This document shows, in pieces, positions 1 through 5,870 of a stretch of 5,910 bases of DNA. A program made the position numbers and the translations under genes. How positions within the stretch are numbered: the stretch's first letter is position 1; every line of letters starts with the position of its first letter. A model generated the notes under the pieces. It saw only the letters and a list, made by a program, of their open reading frames with translations, was not told the DNA's origin and did no database searches. This stretch comes from an uncultured Coriobacteriaceae bacterium (GTDB taxonomy: Bacteria > Actinomycetota > Coriobacteriia > Coriobacteriales > Atopobiaceae), in NCBI GenBank assembly GCA_900551595.1, contig URWR01000108.1, positions 1 to 5,910 on the forward strand, in the 5' to 3' direction.

Positions 1-1326
1 GCGTACCGTGGCATGATGAATCCAAGTATCTTGCAGCACCATGCCCCAGCTCATCCGCAGACTCGCTCGCGTTAACTCGCGCACGTCCACACCATCAATG
101 CAGATAGCACCTTTTGAAACGTCATAAAAACGCATGAGTAAGTTCATGAGAGTGGTTTTGCCGCATCCGGTTTTGCCGACAAGAGCAATACGCTGACCTG
201 GACGAACTGACAGATCCACGTCGGTAAGTACTGACGTTTTGCCATCGTAGGAGAAGCCCACATGATCGAGCTTGACATTGCCTTCCACCTTGGAAAGCGT
301 TTGTGCATTTGAAGGCTCTGGAATTTGAGCGTCCTCATCAATGAGGGAGAATAAACGTCTGGCGCACGCAATCGAGTTCTGCAGCTCGGTAACCACGCCT
401 GTGATGTCATTAAACGGCTTGGCGTACTGATCGGCATATCCCAAGAAGGTGGTGAGCCCACCAACGGTGATGCCTCCAGAGATAACTACAAACGCGCCAA
501 ATATGCCAATAGCCGCGTATACCAATGCGTTTGCGAATCTCATGGTTGGGTTTGCGAGAGATGAGAAAAAGACAGCACGGAAGCTCTCTTCACCAAGCTT
601 CTTATCGACATTGGAGAACTCTTCGGAAAGTTTTTCTCCCATGGTAAAAGTCTCTACCGTTGAGATGCCTCCGATGGTTTCTTCCGCCATAGCCGTGAGT
701 TTGCCACGATAGTGTACGAGGCCAGAGAAATGCCGTGAGCTGTGAGAAGAAATAAACTGTGCTCCCCATACAGAAAGGGGCGTGAGCAAAGCTACGACAA
801 TGGCGATTTGCACATTCAGTGCAAACATAAAGATAAGTGTTATCAAAATGGTGAGAATGCCCGTGGGGAACTGTTGGAAACCCATCAGCAATCCAGCTGC
901 CACTTGCTCTGCATCAGTTACGATGCGGCTTGCCAGATCACCATGTTCATGTGAATCGATATAAGAGAGAGGTAGCTCCTGAAGGTGGTTAAAGGCTTGT
1001 GTGCGCAGGTCATATACAGCGTCGTAGGCAATGCGATTAGAAACTACGTAGAGTGCCCACTGGCTTATTGAGGTACCAACAATCGTTGCGAGCATTGCCA
1101 GCACGGTATGTGCAAGCTCTACAAAGTTAACTTCGTTGGGACCAATTGCACAGTCAACCGCATGGCCTGCTAAAACGGGGAGCGTAAGCGTGCCAACAAC
1201 GGTAAGCACCACAAGGAATGCTACGGCCACAAGACGAAGCCGATAAGTTGCGACGAGGCGTAACAGGCGTCGAACGGTTTTGGATTGCGTTCGACGGGTG
1301 CCAGGCGTTGCTTTGAGTGTGCTCAT
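1..1326 (-). CDS. ABC exporter half-transporter, second subunit (partial, C-terminus off window)
   Basis: A membrane-fused ATP-binding exporter half: an N-terminal six-helix transmembrane domain, then a nucleotide-binding domain. Only 442 codons are in the window; the family is usually about 580-620 residues, so roughly 150 are missing past position 1. Hydrophobic segments lie near residues 31-55, 71-96, 147-170, 172-192 and 265-284, with a sixth less clear near 288-310. In the ATPase domain I see the A-loop Tyr360, a canonical Walker A GKTGCGKT (384-391) and the Q-loop VLQDT with Gln432. The signature, Walker B and H-loop lie beyond the edge. The ATG at 1326-1324 overlaps the TGA of the upstream gene (ATGA) and is preceded by GAGGAGGG with a 6-base spacer, so translation is probably coupled. 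By gene order and type it should be the partner carrying the consensus catalytic residues (TM288/LmrD/YheH-like). The substrate is unknown; drug or peptide export is only a family-level possibility. The reading frame shows no break. Confidence 0.93.
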   Translation of the reverse strand, partial: MSTLKATPGTRRTQSKTVRRLLRLVATYRLRLVAVAFLVVLTVVGTLTLPVLAGHAVDCAIGPNEVNFVELAHTVLAMLATIVGTSISQWALYVVSNRIAYDAVYDLRTQAFNHLQELPLSYIDSHEHGDLASRIVTDAEQVAAGLLMGFQQFPTGILTILITLIFMFALNVQIAIVVALLTPLSVWGAQFISSHSSRHFSGLVHYRGKLTAMAEETIGGISTVETFTMGEKLSEEFSNVDKKLGEESFRAVFFSSLANPTMRFANALVYAAIGIFGAFVVISGGITVGGLTTFLGYADQYAKPFNDITGVVTELQNSIACARRLFSLIDEDAQIPEPSNAQTLSKVEGNVKLDHVGFSYDGKTSVLTDVDLSVRPGQRIALVGKTGCGKTTLMNLLMRFYDVSKGAICIDGVDVRELTRASLRMSWGMVLQDTWIHHATVR

Positions 1327-1340
1327 CGCGATCCCTCCTC
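1323..1340 (-). promoter_or_regulatory. Ribosome-binding site and ATGA stop/start overlap
   Basis: Reading the minus strand, GAGGAGGG (1340-1333) lies within the last codons of the first ABC gene, six bases before the ATG (1326-1324) of the second. That ATG overlaps the TGA stop (1325-1323). A strong site plus a 4-base overlap indicates translational coupling, as expected for two subunits needed in equal amounts. Confidence 0.85.
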
Positions 1341-3053
1341 ATCAACAAGTTGTGATTCGCAGATCTCGCGGTAAACATCGCAGGTTCGCTTCAGCTCATC
1401 GTGAGTTCCCATACCTACAACACATCCGCCATCTAAAACCATGATCTTGTCGGCAGAACGCACAGCAGAAACGCGCTGAGAAATGATGATCGTGCAGGTG
1501 TCGTGGAGGTCATGCGCGATTGATCGGCGCAGCGCTGCATCGGTGGCAAAGTCGAGTGCCGAGGCTGCATCGTCAAGAATAAGAATGGCTGGTCGGCGGA
1601 CAACTGTGCGTGCAATGGCAAGGCGCTGCCGTTGCCCGCCGGAAAAATTGCGTCCAAATTGTTCAACAGCAGCATCGAGCTTCTCGACGCGTGAATTGAT
1701 GACGTCGGATGCCTGAGCGGTAGCAACGGCTTCCATAAGGTCCTCTTCAGAAGCCTTTTGGTTGCCCCAGCGCAGGTTGGAGGCAATCGTGCCAGAGAAG
1801 AGCGACGGGTTTTGCTCAACGAGGCCCACGCTCCGTCTAAGGCTTTTGCGTTCAATCGTACGAACGTCTTTGCCGCCCACACACACCGAACCTTCGGTTG
1901 CGTCATAAAAGCGCATGATAAGACTGGCGAGGGTTGATTTGCCTGAGCCAGTTCCGCCAATAACACCTATAACCTCACCAGCTTGTGCGGTGAGGTCGAT
2001 ATGACTCAGCGCTTTGCCAGCAGCCCCGGGGTAGGCAAATGAAACATCATGCAGCTCGAGCACAGCAGCGTTCGGTGCAAGTTTTGCCTGATCGGTGCCA
2101 TCCTCAAGCGAGGGGGTAACGGCGAACACCTCGTTTATACGGCCGGCGCATGCCTGAGCGCGTGCGAGCATGGTGATGAGGTTAGTAAGCTTGAGCAGTT
2201 CTACAAGAGCTTGTGTTACATAGCTTACCAGGGCAACAAGCTGTCCCTGCGAGAGAGAGCCGGCGTTAATGCATATGCCGCCAACCCACAGAATGACAAC
2301 GAGGCCGCAGTTAACCAGCGTATAGGTCAGAGGATTTACCAGAGAAGCAATGTTGGCACTCTTCGTCTGTAAATTGCGAACACGTACTGCTGCCTGAGAG
2401 AAAGTGTTTTTCTCATCATCCTCGCGACAGAAAGCACGAAGAACACGTACGCCTTCCAGGTTTTCTGCGGTCTTGAGCTGTACGTGGTCAAGGCGAGCTT
2501 GCACGCGCCGATACAAGCGTGTTGTTATACGCATGATTGAAAGAACGACAACAACTGAAAGGATAATCGCCACCATGAGCGTGGCACCTTCAAACCCATC
2601 TACTAAATGGGCGGAGACTACCGTGCCGACAAGCACGAATGGTGTTCGTAAGATCAGGCGGAAAAACATGTTAAGGCCGTCTTGCGCCTGTTGGGAGTCA
2701 TTGATGAGGCGCGTAACTAAGCTCGACCTTCCCAAGGCCTCAATATCTTGGCGCGAGAGCGACATGATGTGGTGGTAGAGGTCATTGCGCAGAGCAGTGC
2801 CCCAGCTTGCGGCTAAACGCGACGAAAGATACTGCGCAATAACCGAGACTACATAACAGAAGAGTCCTAAAGCCACGAGAGCTGCTCCGTGAAGGAGTAC
2901 ATAAGATGCATTGTGGTGTGCAATTCCCACATCGATAACTTGAGCCATAATGAGCGGCACAAACAGCTGCAGAATGGCCTCAAGGCCTTTAAATGCAGGC
3001 GCGAGGATGCATTCGAGGTAATGTCCTCGGAGATATCGCCTGAGCTTGAACAT
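1323..3053 (-). CDS. ABC exporter half-transporter, degenerate-site subunit (TM287/LmrC-like)
   Basis: A complete 576-residue half-transporter acting in the cytoplasmic membrane. The transmembrane domain covers about residues 12-300, with helices near 14-40, 55-78, 131-150, 155-175, 240-262 and 270-295. The ATPase domain follows: A-loop Tyr341, Walker A GGTGSGKS (366-373), Q-loop Gln414 in LVEQNP, signature FSGGQ (470-474), Walker B ILILD (490-494) and D-loop SALD (498-501). Two catalytic positions are altered. The residue after Walker B is Asp495 instead of Glu, and the H-loop reads ISQR with Gln526 instead of His. These substitutions are known for the degenerate subunit of heterodimeric exporters such as TM287/288 and LmrCD, so this protein should pair with the product of the overlapping downstream gene rather than work alone. 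The ATG at 3053 follows AAGGAG with a 4-base spacer. It is probably the first gene of the operon, transcribed from the divergent region to its right. Substrate is unknown. Confidence 0.96.
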   Translation of the reverse strand: MFKLRRYLRGHYLECILAPAFKGLEAILQLFVPLIMAQVIDVGIAHHNASYVLLHGAALVALGLFCYVVSVIAQYLSSRLAASWGTALRNDLYHHIMSLSRQDIEALGRSSLVTRLINDSQQAQDGLNMFFRLILRTPFVLVGTVVSAHLVDGFEGATLMVAIILSVVVVLSIMRITTRLYRRVQARLDHVQLKTAENLEGVRVLRAFCREDDEKNTFSQAAVRVRNLQTKSANIASLVNPLTYTLVNCGLVVILWVGGICINAGSLSQGQLVALVSYVTQALVELLKLTNLITMLARAQACAGRINEVFAVTPSLEDGTDQAKLAPNAAVLELHDVSFAYPGAAGKALSHIDLTAQAGEVIGVIGGTGSGKSTLASLIMRFYDATEGSVCVGGKDVRTIERKSLRRSVGLVEQNPSLFSGTIASNLRWGNQKASEEDLMEAVATAQASDVINSRVEKLDAAVEQFGRNFSGGQRQRLAIARTVVRRPAILILDDAASALDFATDAALRRSIAHDLHDTCTIIISQRVSAVRSADKIMVLDGGCVVGMGTHDELKRTCDVYREICESQLVDEEGSR

Positions 3054-3236
3054 GTTTCTCCTTATTACAGGGCTACGTAGACCGCATAGAACTGCTTTGC
3101 AGATTTGCTATGCATGCGAATGTATCGGTGTGTGTCTTATTCTATGAACAATATGTTTAGGCTTTGTGGTTGGGATGTAGCTTTTTTCATTATGGGGTAA
3201 CAAGCAATAGTAATGAGCGTAAGTAAAGGGGTTTTC
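3054..3236. promoter_or_regulatory. Divergent intergenic region with weak promoter candidates
   Basis: This 183-base gap separates the minus-strand ABC operon from the plus-strand flavin-barrel gene, so promoters for both should lie here. For the minus strand, the best -10 candidate is TAGAAT (3144-3139, 5 of 6 consensus), without a good -35. For the plus strand a weak pair is TTGTGG (3164-3169) and CATTAT (3188-3193) with an 18-base spacer. The minus-strand leader ends in AAGGAG (3063-3058). An 8-base palindrome CTACGTAG sits at 3072-3079 and a tiny CTGC-TTT-GCAG hairpin at 3092-3102; neither is long enough to call an operator. No terminator or small gene is evident. Promoter positions are inferred from consensus similarity only. 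Confidence 0.4.
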
Positions 3237-3239
3237 ATG
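3225..3239 (+). promoter_or_regulatory. Ribosome-binding site deciding the start of the flavin-barrel gene
   Basis: AAAGGGG at 3225-3231 stands five bases before the ATG at 3237. The upstream in-frame ATG at 3213 has only a GGGGT about 14 bases away, too far for good initiation. Both ATGs begin with the same ATGAGCG heptamer. Confidence 0.65.
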
Positions 3240-3773
3240 AGCGCCGAGGAACAGAAAACGAAGTGGAATCTTCCCAAGATGCGCAGGTCTCGTCAGGCGC
3301 TTTCTCAAGATGAGTGCCTCGAAGTGCTTGATCGTACAACCTCAGGTGTGCTTGCTCTTACAGATAGCGAACTTGGGTGTCCTTACCAGGTACCTTTGAG
3401 TCATGCGCGCCGTGATAATACGCTTATCTTTCATTGCGCTTCAGCAGGTCATAAACTTGAGCTTATTCGTGCTGTTGGACCTGAAGGTGCTGCAGCTTCG
3501 TTTTGTGTGATAGATGCAGATAAGGTGGTTCCCGAGAGCCTTACCACGTATTTTAGGAGCGTTATTGCATTAGGCCATATTCGAGTAGTGGACGATCCAG
3601 AGCATATTCGTAGCTCACTCATGGTGCTTGGTGAACGTTATTGGCCGGGTCATGCTCAAGAAACTTCCGAAGAGATTAATCGGTCTTTAAATAGTGTATT
3701 GGTGCTTGAGTTCACCATTGAGGCGCTTTCGGGTAAACAGGCTATTGAGCTCGTTCCAAAAAGAACAGCATAG
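3237..3773 (+). CDS. NimA-like pyridoxamine 5'-phosphate oxidase family protein (FMN split barrel)
   Basis: A 178-residue soluble protein of the flavin-binding split-barrel superfamily, the branch that includes the NimA 5-nitroimidazole resistance proteins (Pyridox_ox_2 type). Recognisable blocks are MRRSRQ (15-20) with the following helix, GVLAL (37-41), PYQVPLSHA (49-57), the strand LIFHCASAGHK (63-73) with His66, His72 and Lys73, CVIDADKVVP (90-99) and YFRSVIALG (105-113). Family members bind FMN or a related cofactor as dimers and carry out two-electron reductions. The actual substrate is not shown, and nitroimidazole reduction or resistance must not be assumed. I start at 3237 because AAAGGGG (3225-3231) lies five bases before it. 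An in-frame ATG at 3213 would add eight residues but has no well-placed ribosome site. The gene heads a possible three-gene plus-strand cluster and has no visible terminator after it. Confidence 0.88.
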   Translation: MSAEEQKTKWNLPKMRRSRQALSQDECLEVLDRTTSGVLALTDSELGCPYQVPLSHARRDNTLIFHCASAGHKLELIRAVGPEGAAASFCVIDADKVVPESLTTYFRSVIALGHIRVVDDPEHIRSSLMVLGERYWPGHAQETSEEINRSLNSVLVLEFTIEALSGKQAIELVPKRTA

Positions 3774-3787
3774 TATCAATACAAACA

Positions 3788-4486
3788 ATGGATTCTTGTG
3801 ACATGCAGACTCAGCCCCAGATAAAAGAAGAGCAAAGCCATGGAACCAGCCTTCCTGACTACACCGTTGGTGAGGAAATAGCCAATGCCGTATCACATGG
3901 GTTTGGAGCGGTGCTTTCTGTTGCTGGCTTAGTGCTGTTGATCGTAAAAGCTGTTATCGACGGTGGGCCGCCAGAACATATTGTTGCCGCTGTTATTTTT
4001 GGCATGACGCTCGTGCTTGAATACACCATGAGTACGCTTTACCACGCAATTATGTATCCCCCCGCCAAGCGTGTTTTACGAACGCTGGACCATAGCTGCA
4101 TCTTTCTTCTTATTGCAGGCAGCTACACTCCATTCACGCTGGGGCCCTTGCTCAATCAAGGTGGCGTTCCTCTCATGATTGCCGTTTGGCTCTTTGCCCT
4201 TATTGGCATTGGAGTTGAGGTGTTTCTGCGCGAGCGACAACCTCGCTGGGTAACCATCACTATTTATTTGGTCATGGGGTGGCTCGTTGTTTTTCGTCTT
4301 CCACAGCTTTTAACAACCTTACAACCAGGTTGTTTAGCACTTCTGGTTGCTGGAGGACTTTGCTATACGGTGGGAACCGTCTTTTATCTCTTAAAGCATG
4401 TGCGCTATATGCATAGCGTTTGGCATCTGTGGGTGTTGGCTGGAAGCGTATGCCAGTTTCTTGCGGTGCTCTTATTTGTCCTGTAG
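3788..4486 (+). CDS. Hemolysin III / PAQR family seven-helix membrane protein
   Basis: A 232-residue integral membrane protein of the HlyIII branch of the PAQR (adiponectin receptor-like) superfamily. Seven hydrophobic helices lie near 39-58, 66-86, 100-118, 127-146, 153-170, 181-202 and 213-231, after a soluble N-terminus rich in Gln and Glu. The superfamily metal-site pattern is intact: Ser82-x3-His86 (STLYH), Asp101 in LDHS, and His209-x3-His213 (HSVWH). The Glu29/His37 motif before helix 1 and GSYTPF (111-116) are also typical. Family knowledge suggests a zinc-dependent membrane hydrolase fold. Bacterial members are linked to membrane-lipid homeostasis, and the 'hemolysin' name is historical. 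The start is uncertain: neither the ATG at 3788 nor the in-frame ATG at 3803 has a clear Shine-Dalgarno site. It begins 14 bases after the preceding stop, so coupling to the upstream gene is likely. No terminator separates the two. Confidence 0.93.
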   Translation: MDSCDMQTQPQIKEEQSHGTSLPDYTVGEEIANAVSHGFGAVLSVAGLVLLIVKAVIDGGPPEHIVAAVIFGMTLVLEYTMSTLYHAIMYPPAKRVLRTLDHSCIFLLIAGSYTPFTLGPLLNQGGVPLMIAVWLFALIGIGVEVFLRERQPRWVTITIYLVMGWLVVFRLPQLLTTLQPGCLALLVAGGLCYTVGTVFYLLKHVRYMHSVWHLWVLAGSVCQFLAVLLFVL

Positions 4487-4507
4487 TTTTGTTCCAAGCA
4501 AAAGGCT

Positions 4508-4534
4508 GCCCTAGGGGCGTCATAAGGAGTTGGC
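4508..4534 (+). promoter_or_regulatory. Ribosome-binding site with a small upstream hairpin
   Basis: AAGGAG (4524-4529) sits five bases before the ATG at 4535 and supports that start. Just upstream, GCCC (4508-4511) and GGGC (4515-4518) can pair around a 3-base loop. The stem is only 4 bp and is followed by no T-run, so it is not a convincing terminator. The surrounding 48-base gap holds nothing else I can identify. Confidence 0.6.
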
Positions 4535-5266
4535 ATGGCAGACAACGATATGGATACCATTTCTGACGCGGAACTTCATCGTCGTCGGCATATTGTCATT
4601 GGTGTGGCTATTGCCTTAGCGGTAGTCATTGCTCTTTTCTGCTGGAAATATGTTCCAGGTCTTATTGCCTGGGTTTCCGATCCTGGTGCTGTAAGAGCAC
4701 TTGTTGATGAGCATCCAGTTTTAAGTCGCCTGGCACTCATGGGTATTAATGCGCTCCAGATTTTTCTCGCCTTTTTACCAGGTGAACCTGTTGAACTTGC
4801 CTTTGGCTATGCCTTTGGTTTTTGGGAAGGCACCCTGCTGTGCATGATTGCTACGGCTATTGCATCAAGCATTGTCTTTTTGGCAGTAAAGCGGTGGGGC
4901 TGGTCTATTGTCGGGTTGTTCTTCGACCGTTCCCAACTGGAGCGTTATTCGTGGCTTAGGAATTCTCGTAAGCTCGAAGGGCTCATGCTTATCATCTTTT
5001 TGATTCCGGGAACGCCCAAAGACTGGCTAACCTATTTCGCAGGACTGACCCGTATCAGCTTCCCCGTTATGATCGCTCTTGCAACGTTTGGCAGGCTGCC
5101 TTCAATTATGACATCCACCATTGCGGCATCTGCGGTGGGCGATGGCAATGTGCGCGTGGCAATTATCGCCATTGTTATCGCTGCGCTTTTGGCGATTATC
5201 GGCGGTATTGTTTATAAGCGCTTCGAAGCCCATCATGCCAACACGGACGAGGACAAGAAAAACTAG
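4535..5266 (+). CDS. TVP38/TMEM64 family (VTT/DedA-like) membrane protein
   Basis: A 243-residue polytopic membrane protein. A short polar N-terminus with an RRR cluster (16-18) precedes helix 1 (about 19-38). The conserved VTT-domain core follows: FLPGEPVELAFGYAFGFWEG (80-99), then a helix to about 117, and FLIPGTPKDWLTYFAG (155-170), the second family signature, which contains the Pro and Asp/Lys residues thought to form a re-entrant loop. Further helices lie near 172-190 and 205-226. The C-terminus is charged and cytoplasmic-looking (EAHHANTDEDKKN). Family members in the DedA/VMP1/TMEM41 superfamily are linked to lipid scrambling or undecaprenyl-phosphate flipping, but the role of this TVP38-type member is not known. 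The ATG at 4535 has a clear AAGGAG. It lies 48 bases after the PAQR gene and is probably the last gene of that cluster, ending in the convergent terminator. Confidence 0.93.
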   Translation: MADNDMDTISDAELHRRRHIVIGVAIALAVVIALFCWKYVPGLIAWVSDPGAVRALVDEHPVLSRLALMGINALQIFLAFLPGEPVELAFGYAFGFWEGTLLCMIATAIASSIVFLAVKRWGWSIVGLFFDRSQLERYSWLRNSRKLEGLMLIIFLIPGTPKDWLTYFAGLTRISFPVMIALATFGRLPSIMTSTIAASAVGDGNVRVAIIAIVIAALLAIIGGIVYKRFEAHHANTDEDKKN

Positions 5267-5288
5267 TCTTTCCGAAGAAGACCGTTTT
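5266..5288. terminator. Compact, probably bidirectional intrinsic terminator between convergent genes
   Basis: GTCTT (5266-5270) pairs with AAGAC (5278-5282). Read on the minus strand, the loop can close further as C-UUCG-G, the very stable tetraloop, leaving one bulged A. The stem is then followed by TAGTTTTT, inside the end of the plus-strand gene. Read on the plus strand, the stem is followed by CGTTTTA (5283-5289). The stem is short and AT-rich, so strength is uncertain. The placement in the 20-base gap between two converging stop codons is what a shared terminator would show. It overlaps the last base of the plus-strand stop codon. Confidence 0.6.
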
Positions 5289-5823
5289 AGCCGTTTAGTA
5301 TTTCAACTTGGCAGCTGCTCATAGTGGCAAGGGCTGCATCATGTGCCTGCGGTGTAACACCCGCACAGCATGAGGCATCCACACGTACCGGAACTTCTGG
5401 CAGGAAAGCTTTAACCATAAGTGCATTACTCACTACGCAAATATCAGTACAAACGCCGATAAATTCAAGAGACGTGATGGGGTCTTCTTGATTGCGCTCA
5501 ACCAGCCACTGCGCGAGTTCCGTTGAGCCAAACGTTGGCTTTTCAAATACACGGGCATTGCGTGCTTGACGCACTTCTTCGAGCTCGGGGATAAGGTGCC
5601 AACCGGCGGTTCCCTTAATGCAGTGGGTAACAGGCAGGTGCTGACCTTCCTGTGTAGAGGCATAATTGCTTCCATGCGTATCCAGCGTGAACACGACAGT
5701 GCCATCGAAGATGCGCGCTTTTTCGATAACAGCCGGCGCAATGGCGCATGCCTCGGGTGTTCCGAGTGATCCATCGACAAAGTCGTTTTGCATATCGATG
5801 ATGACAAGATAATCGTTAGCCAT
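5287..5823 (-). CDS. Cysteine hydrolase, nicotinamidase/isochorismatase family
   Basis: A 178-residue soluble Rossmann-like hydrolase. The catalytic triad of the family is intact: Asp10 in VIIDMQNDF, Lys95 in FEKPTFGS and Cys129 in CTDICV. Metal-site residues of the nicotinamidase type are also present: Asp48 and His50 in LDTH, and His67 in THCIKGTAGW. Glu59 or His62 could be the remaining ligand. Metal ligands plus the HCIKGT motif favour a nicotinamidase (nicotinamide to nicotinate plus ammonia, NAD salvage) over an isochorismatase, but substrate is an inference. Length matches bacterial nicotinamidases (about 180-210). I start at the ATG 5823-5821, preceded by AAGGA (5835-5831) with a 7-base spacer. 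A TTG at 5844 would add seven residues of purine-rich leader and is unlikely. The gene stands alone, converging on the TVP38 gene and diverging from the reading frame at 5871. Confidence 0.92.
   Translation of the reverse strand: MANDYLVIIDMQNDFVDGSLGTPEACAIAPAVIEKARIFDGTVVFTLDTHGSNYASTQEGQHLPVTHCIKGTAGWHLIPELEEVRQARNARVFEKPTFGSTELAQWLVERNQEDPITSLEFIGVCTDICVVSNALMVKAFLPEVPVRVDASCCAGVTPQAHDAALATMSSCQVEILNG
5787..5813 (+). promoter_or_regulatory. Weak promoter candidate for the gene at 5871
   Basis: GATAAT (5808-5813) matches five of six bases of a -10 box. A poor -35, TTTGCA (5787-5792, 4 of 6), lies 15 bases upstream, shorter than ideal. It sits inside the start of the opposing hydrolase gene. 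A start site near 5820 would give a leader of about 50 bases containing the inverted repeat at 5835-5868. Consensus similarity only. Confidence 0.2.
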
Positions 5824-5834
5824 GAGTCTTTCCT

Positions 5835-5868
5835 TTTCTCTCAAGCCTTTGTCTCACAAAGAGAGAAA
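5835..5868. repeat. Bulged inverted repeat between divergent starts
   Basis: TTTCTCTC (5835-5842) is a perfect 8-base inverted match to GAGAGAAA (5861-5868). Inside it, TTTGT (5848-5852) pairs with ACAAA (5856-5860) around a CTC loop. The two stems stack on the right-hand side and are separated by a 5-base bulge (AAGCC, 5843-5847) on the left, giving 13 paired bases in 34. The right arm contains the GAGAG likely to be the ribosome site of the gene at 5871, and the left arm touches the AAGGA of the hydrolase. It could be an operator or a leader structure; there is no T-run of terminator type. Pairing is seen directly, and function is unknown. Confidence 0.5.
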
Positions 5869-5870
5869 TA

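Noticed and set aside
144..464. Minus-strand open frame of about 106 residues inside the second ABC gene
   Set aside because: It lies in another frame of a clearly conserved transporter, has no recognisable motif and low-complexity Ser/Arg-rich composition.
1433..1966. Minus-strand open frame of 177 residues inside the first ABC gene
   Set aside because: It overlaps the conserved ATPase domain in another frame and shows no motif; a long shadow frame is expected at this base composition.
2404..2778. Plus-strand open frame of 124 residues opposite the first ABC gene
   Set aside because: Antisense to the transmembrane domain, rich in Arg, Ser and Thr, no motif, no ribosome site of note.
3072..3079. 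CTACGTAG palindrome in the leader of the ABC operon
   Set aside because: Eight bases is too short to claim an operator without a second copy or a neighbouring regulator gene.
3213..3236. Earlier in-frame ATG giving an eight-residue longer flavin-barrel protein
   Set aside because: No ribosome site at proper distance, whereas AAAGGGG is well placed for the ATG at 3237; the added residues match nothing known to me.
3108..3308. Minus-strand open frame of 66 residues across the divergent region
   Set aside because: It is antisense to the start of the flavin-barrel gene and has no recognisable domain; better explained as chance in the promoter region.
5824..5844. TTG start extending the hydrolase by seven residues
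   Set aside because: The stretch is the purine-rich leader containing the AAGGA site itself; the ATG at 5823 begins right before the first conserved strand.
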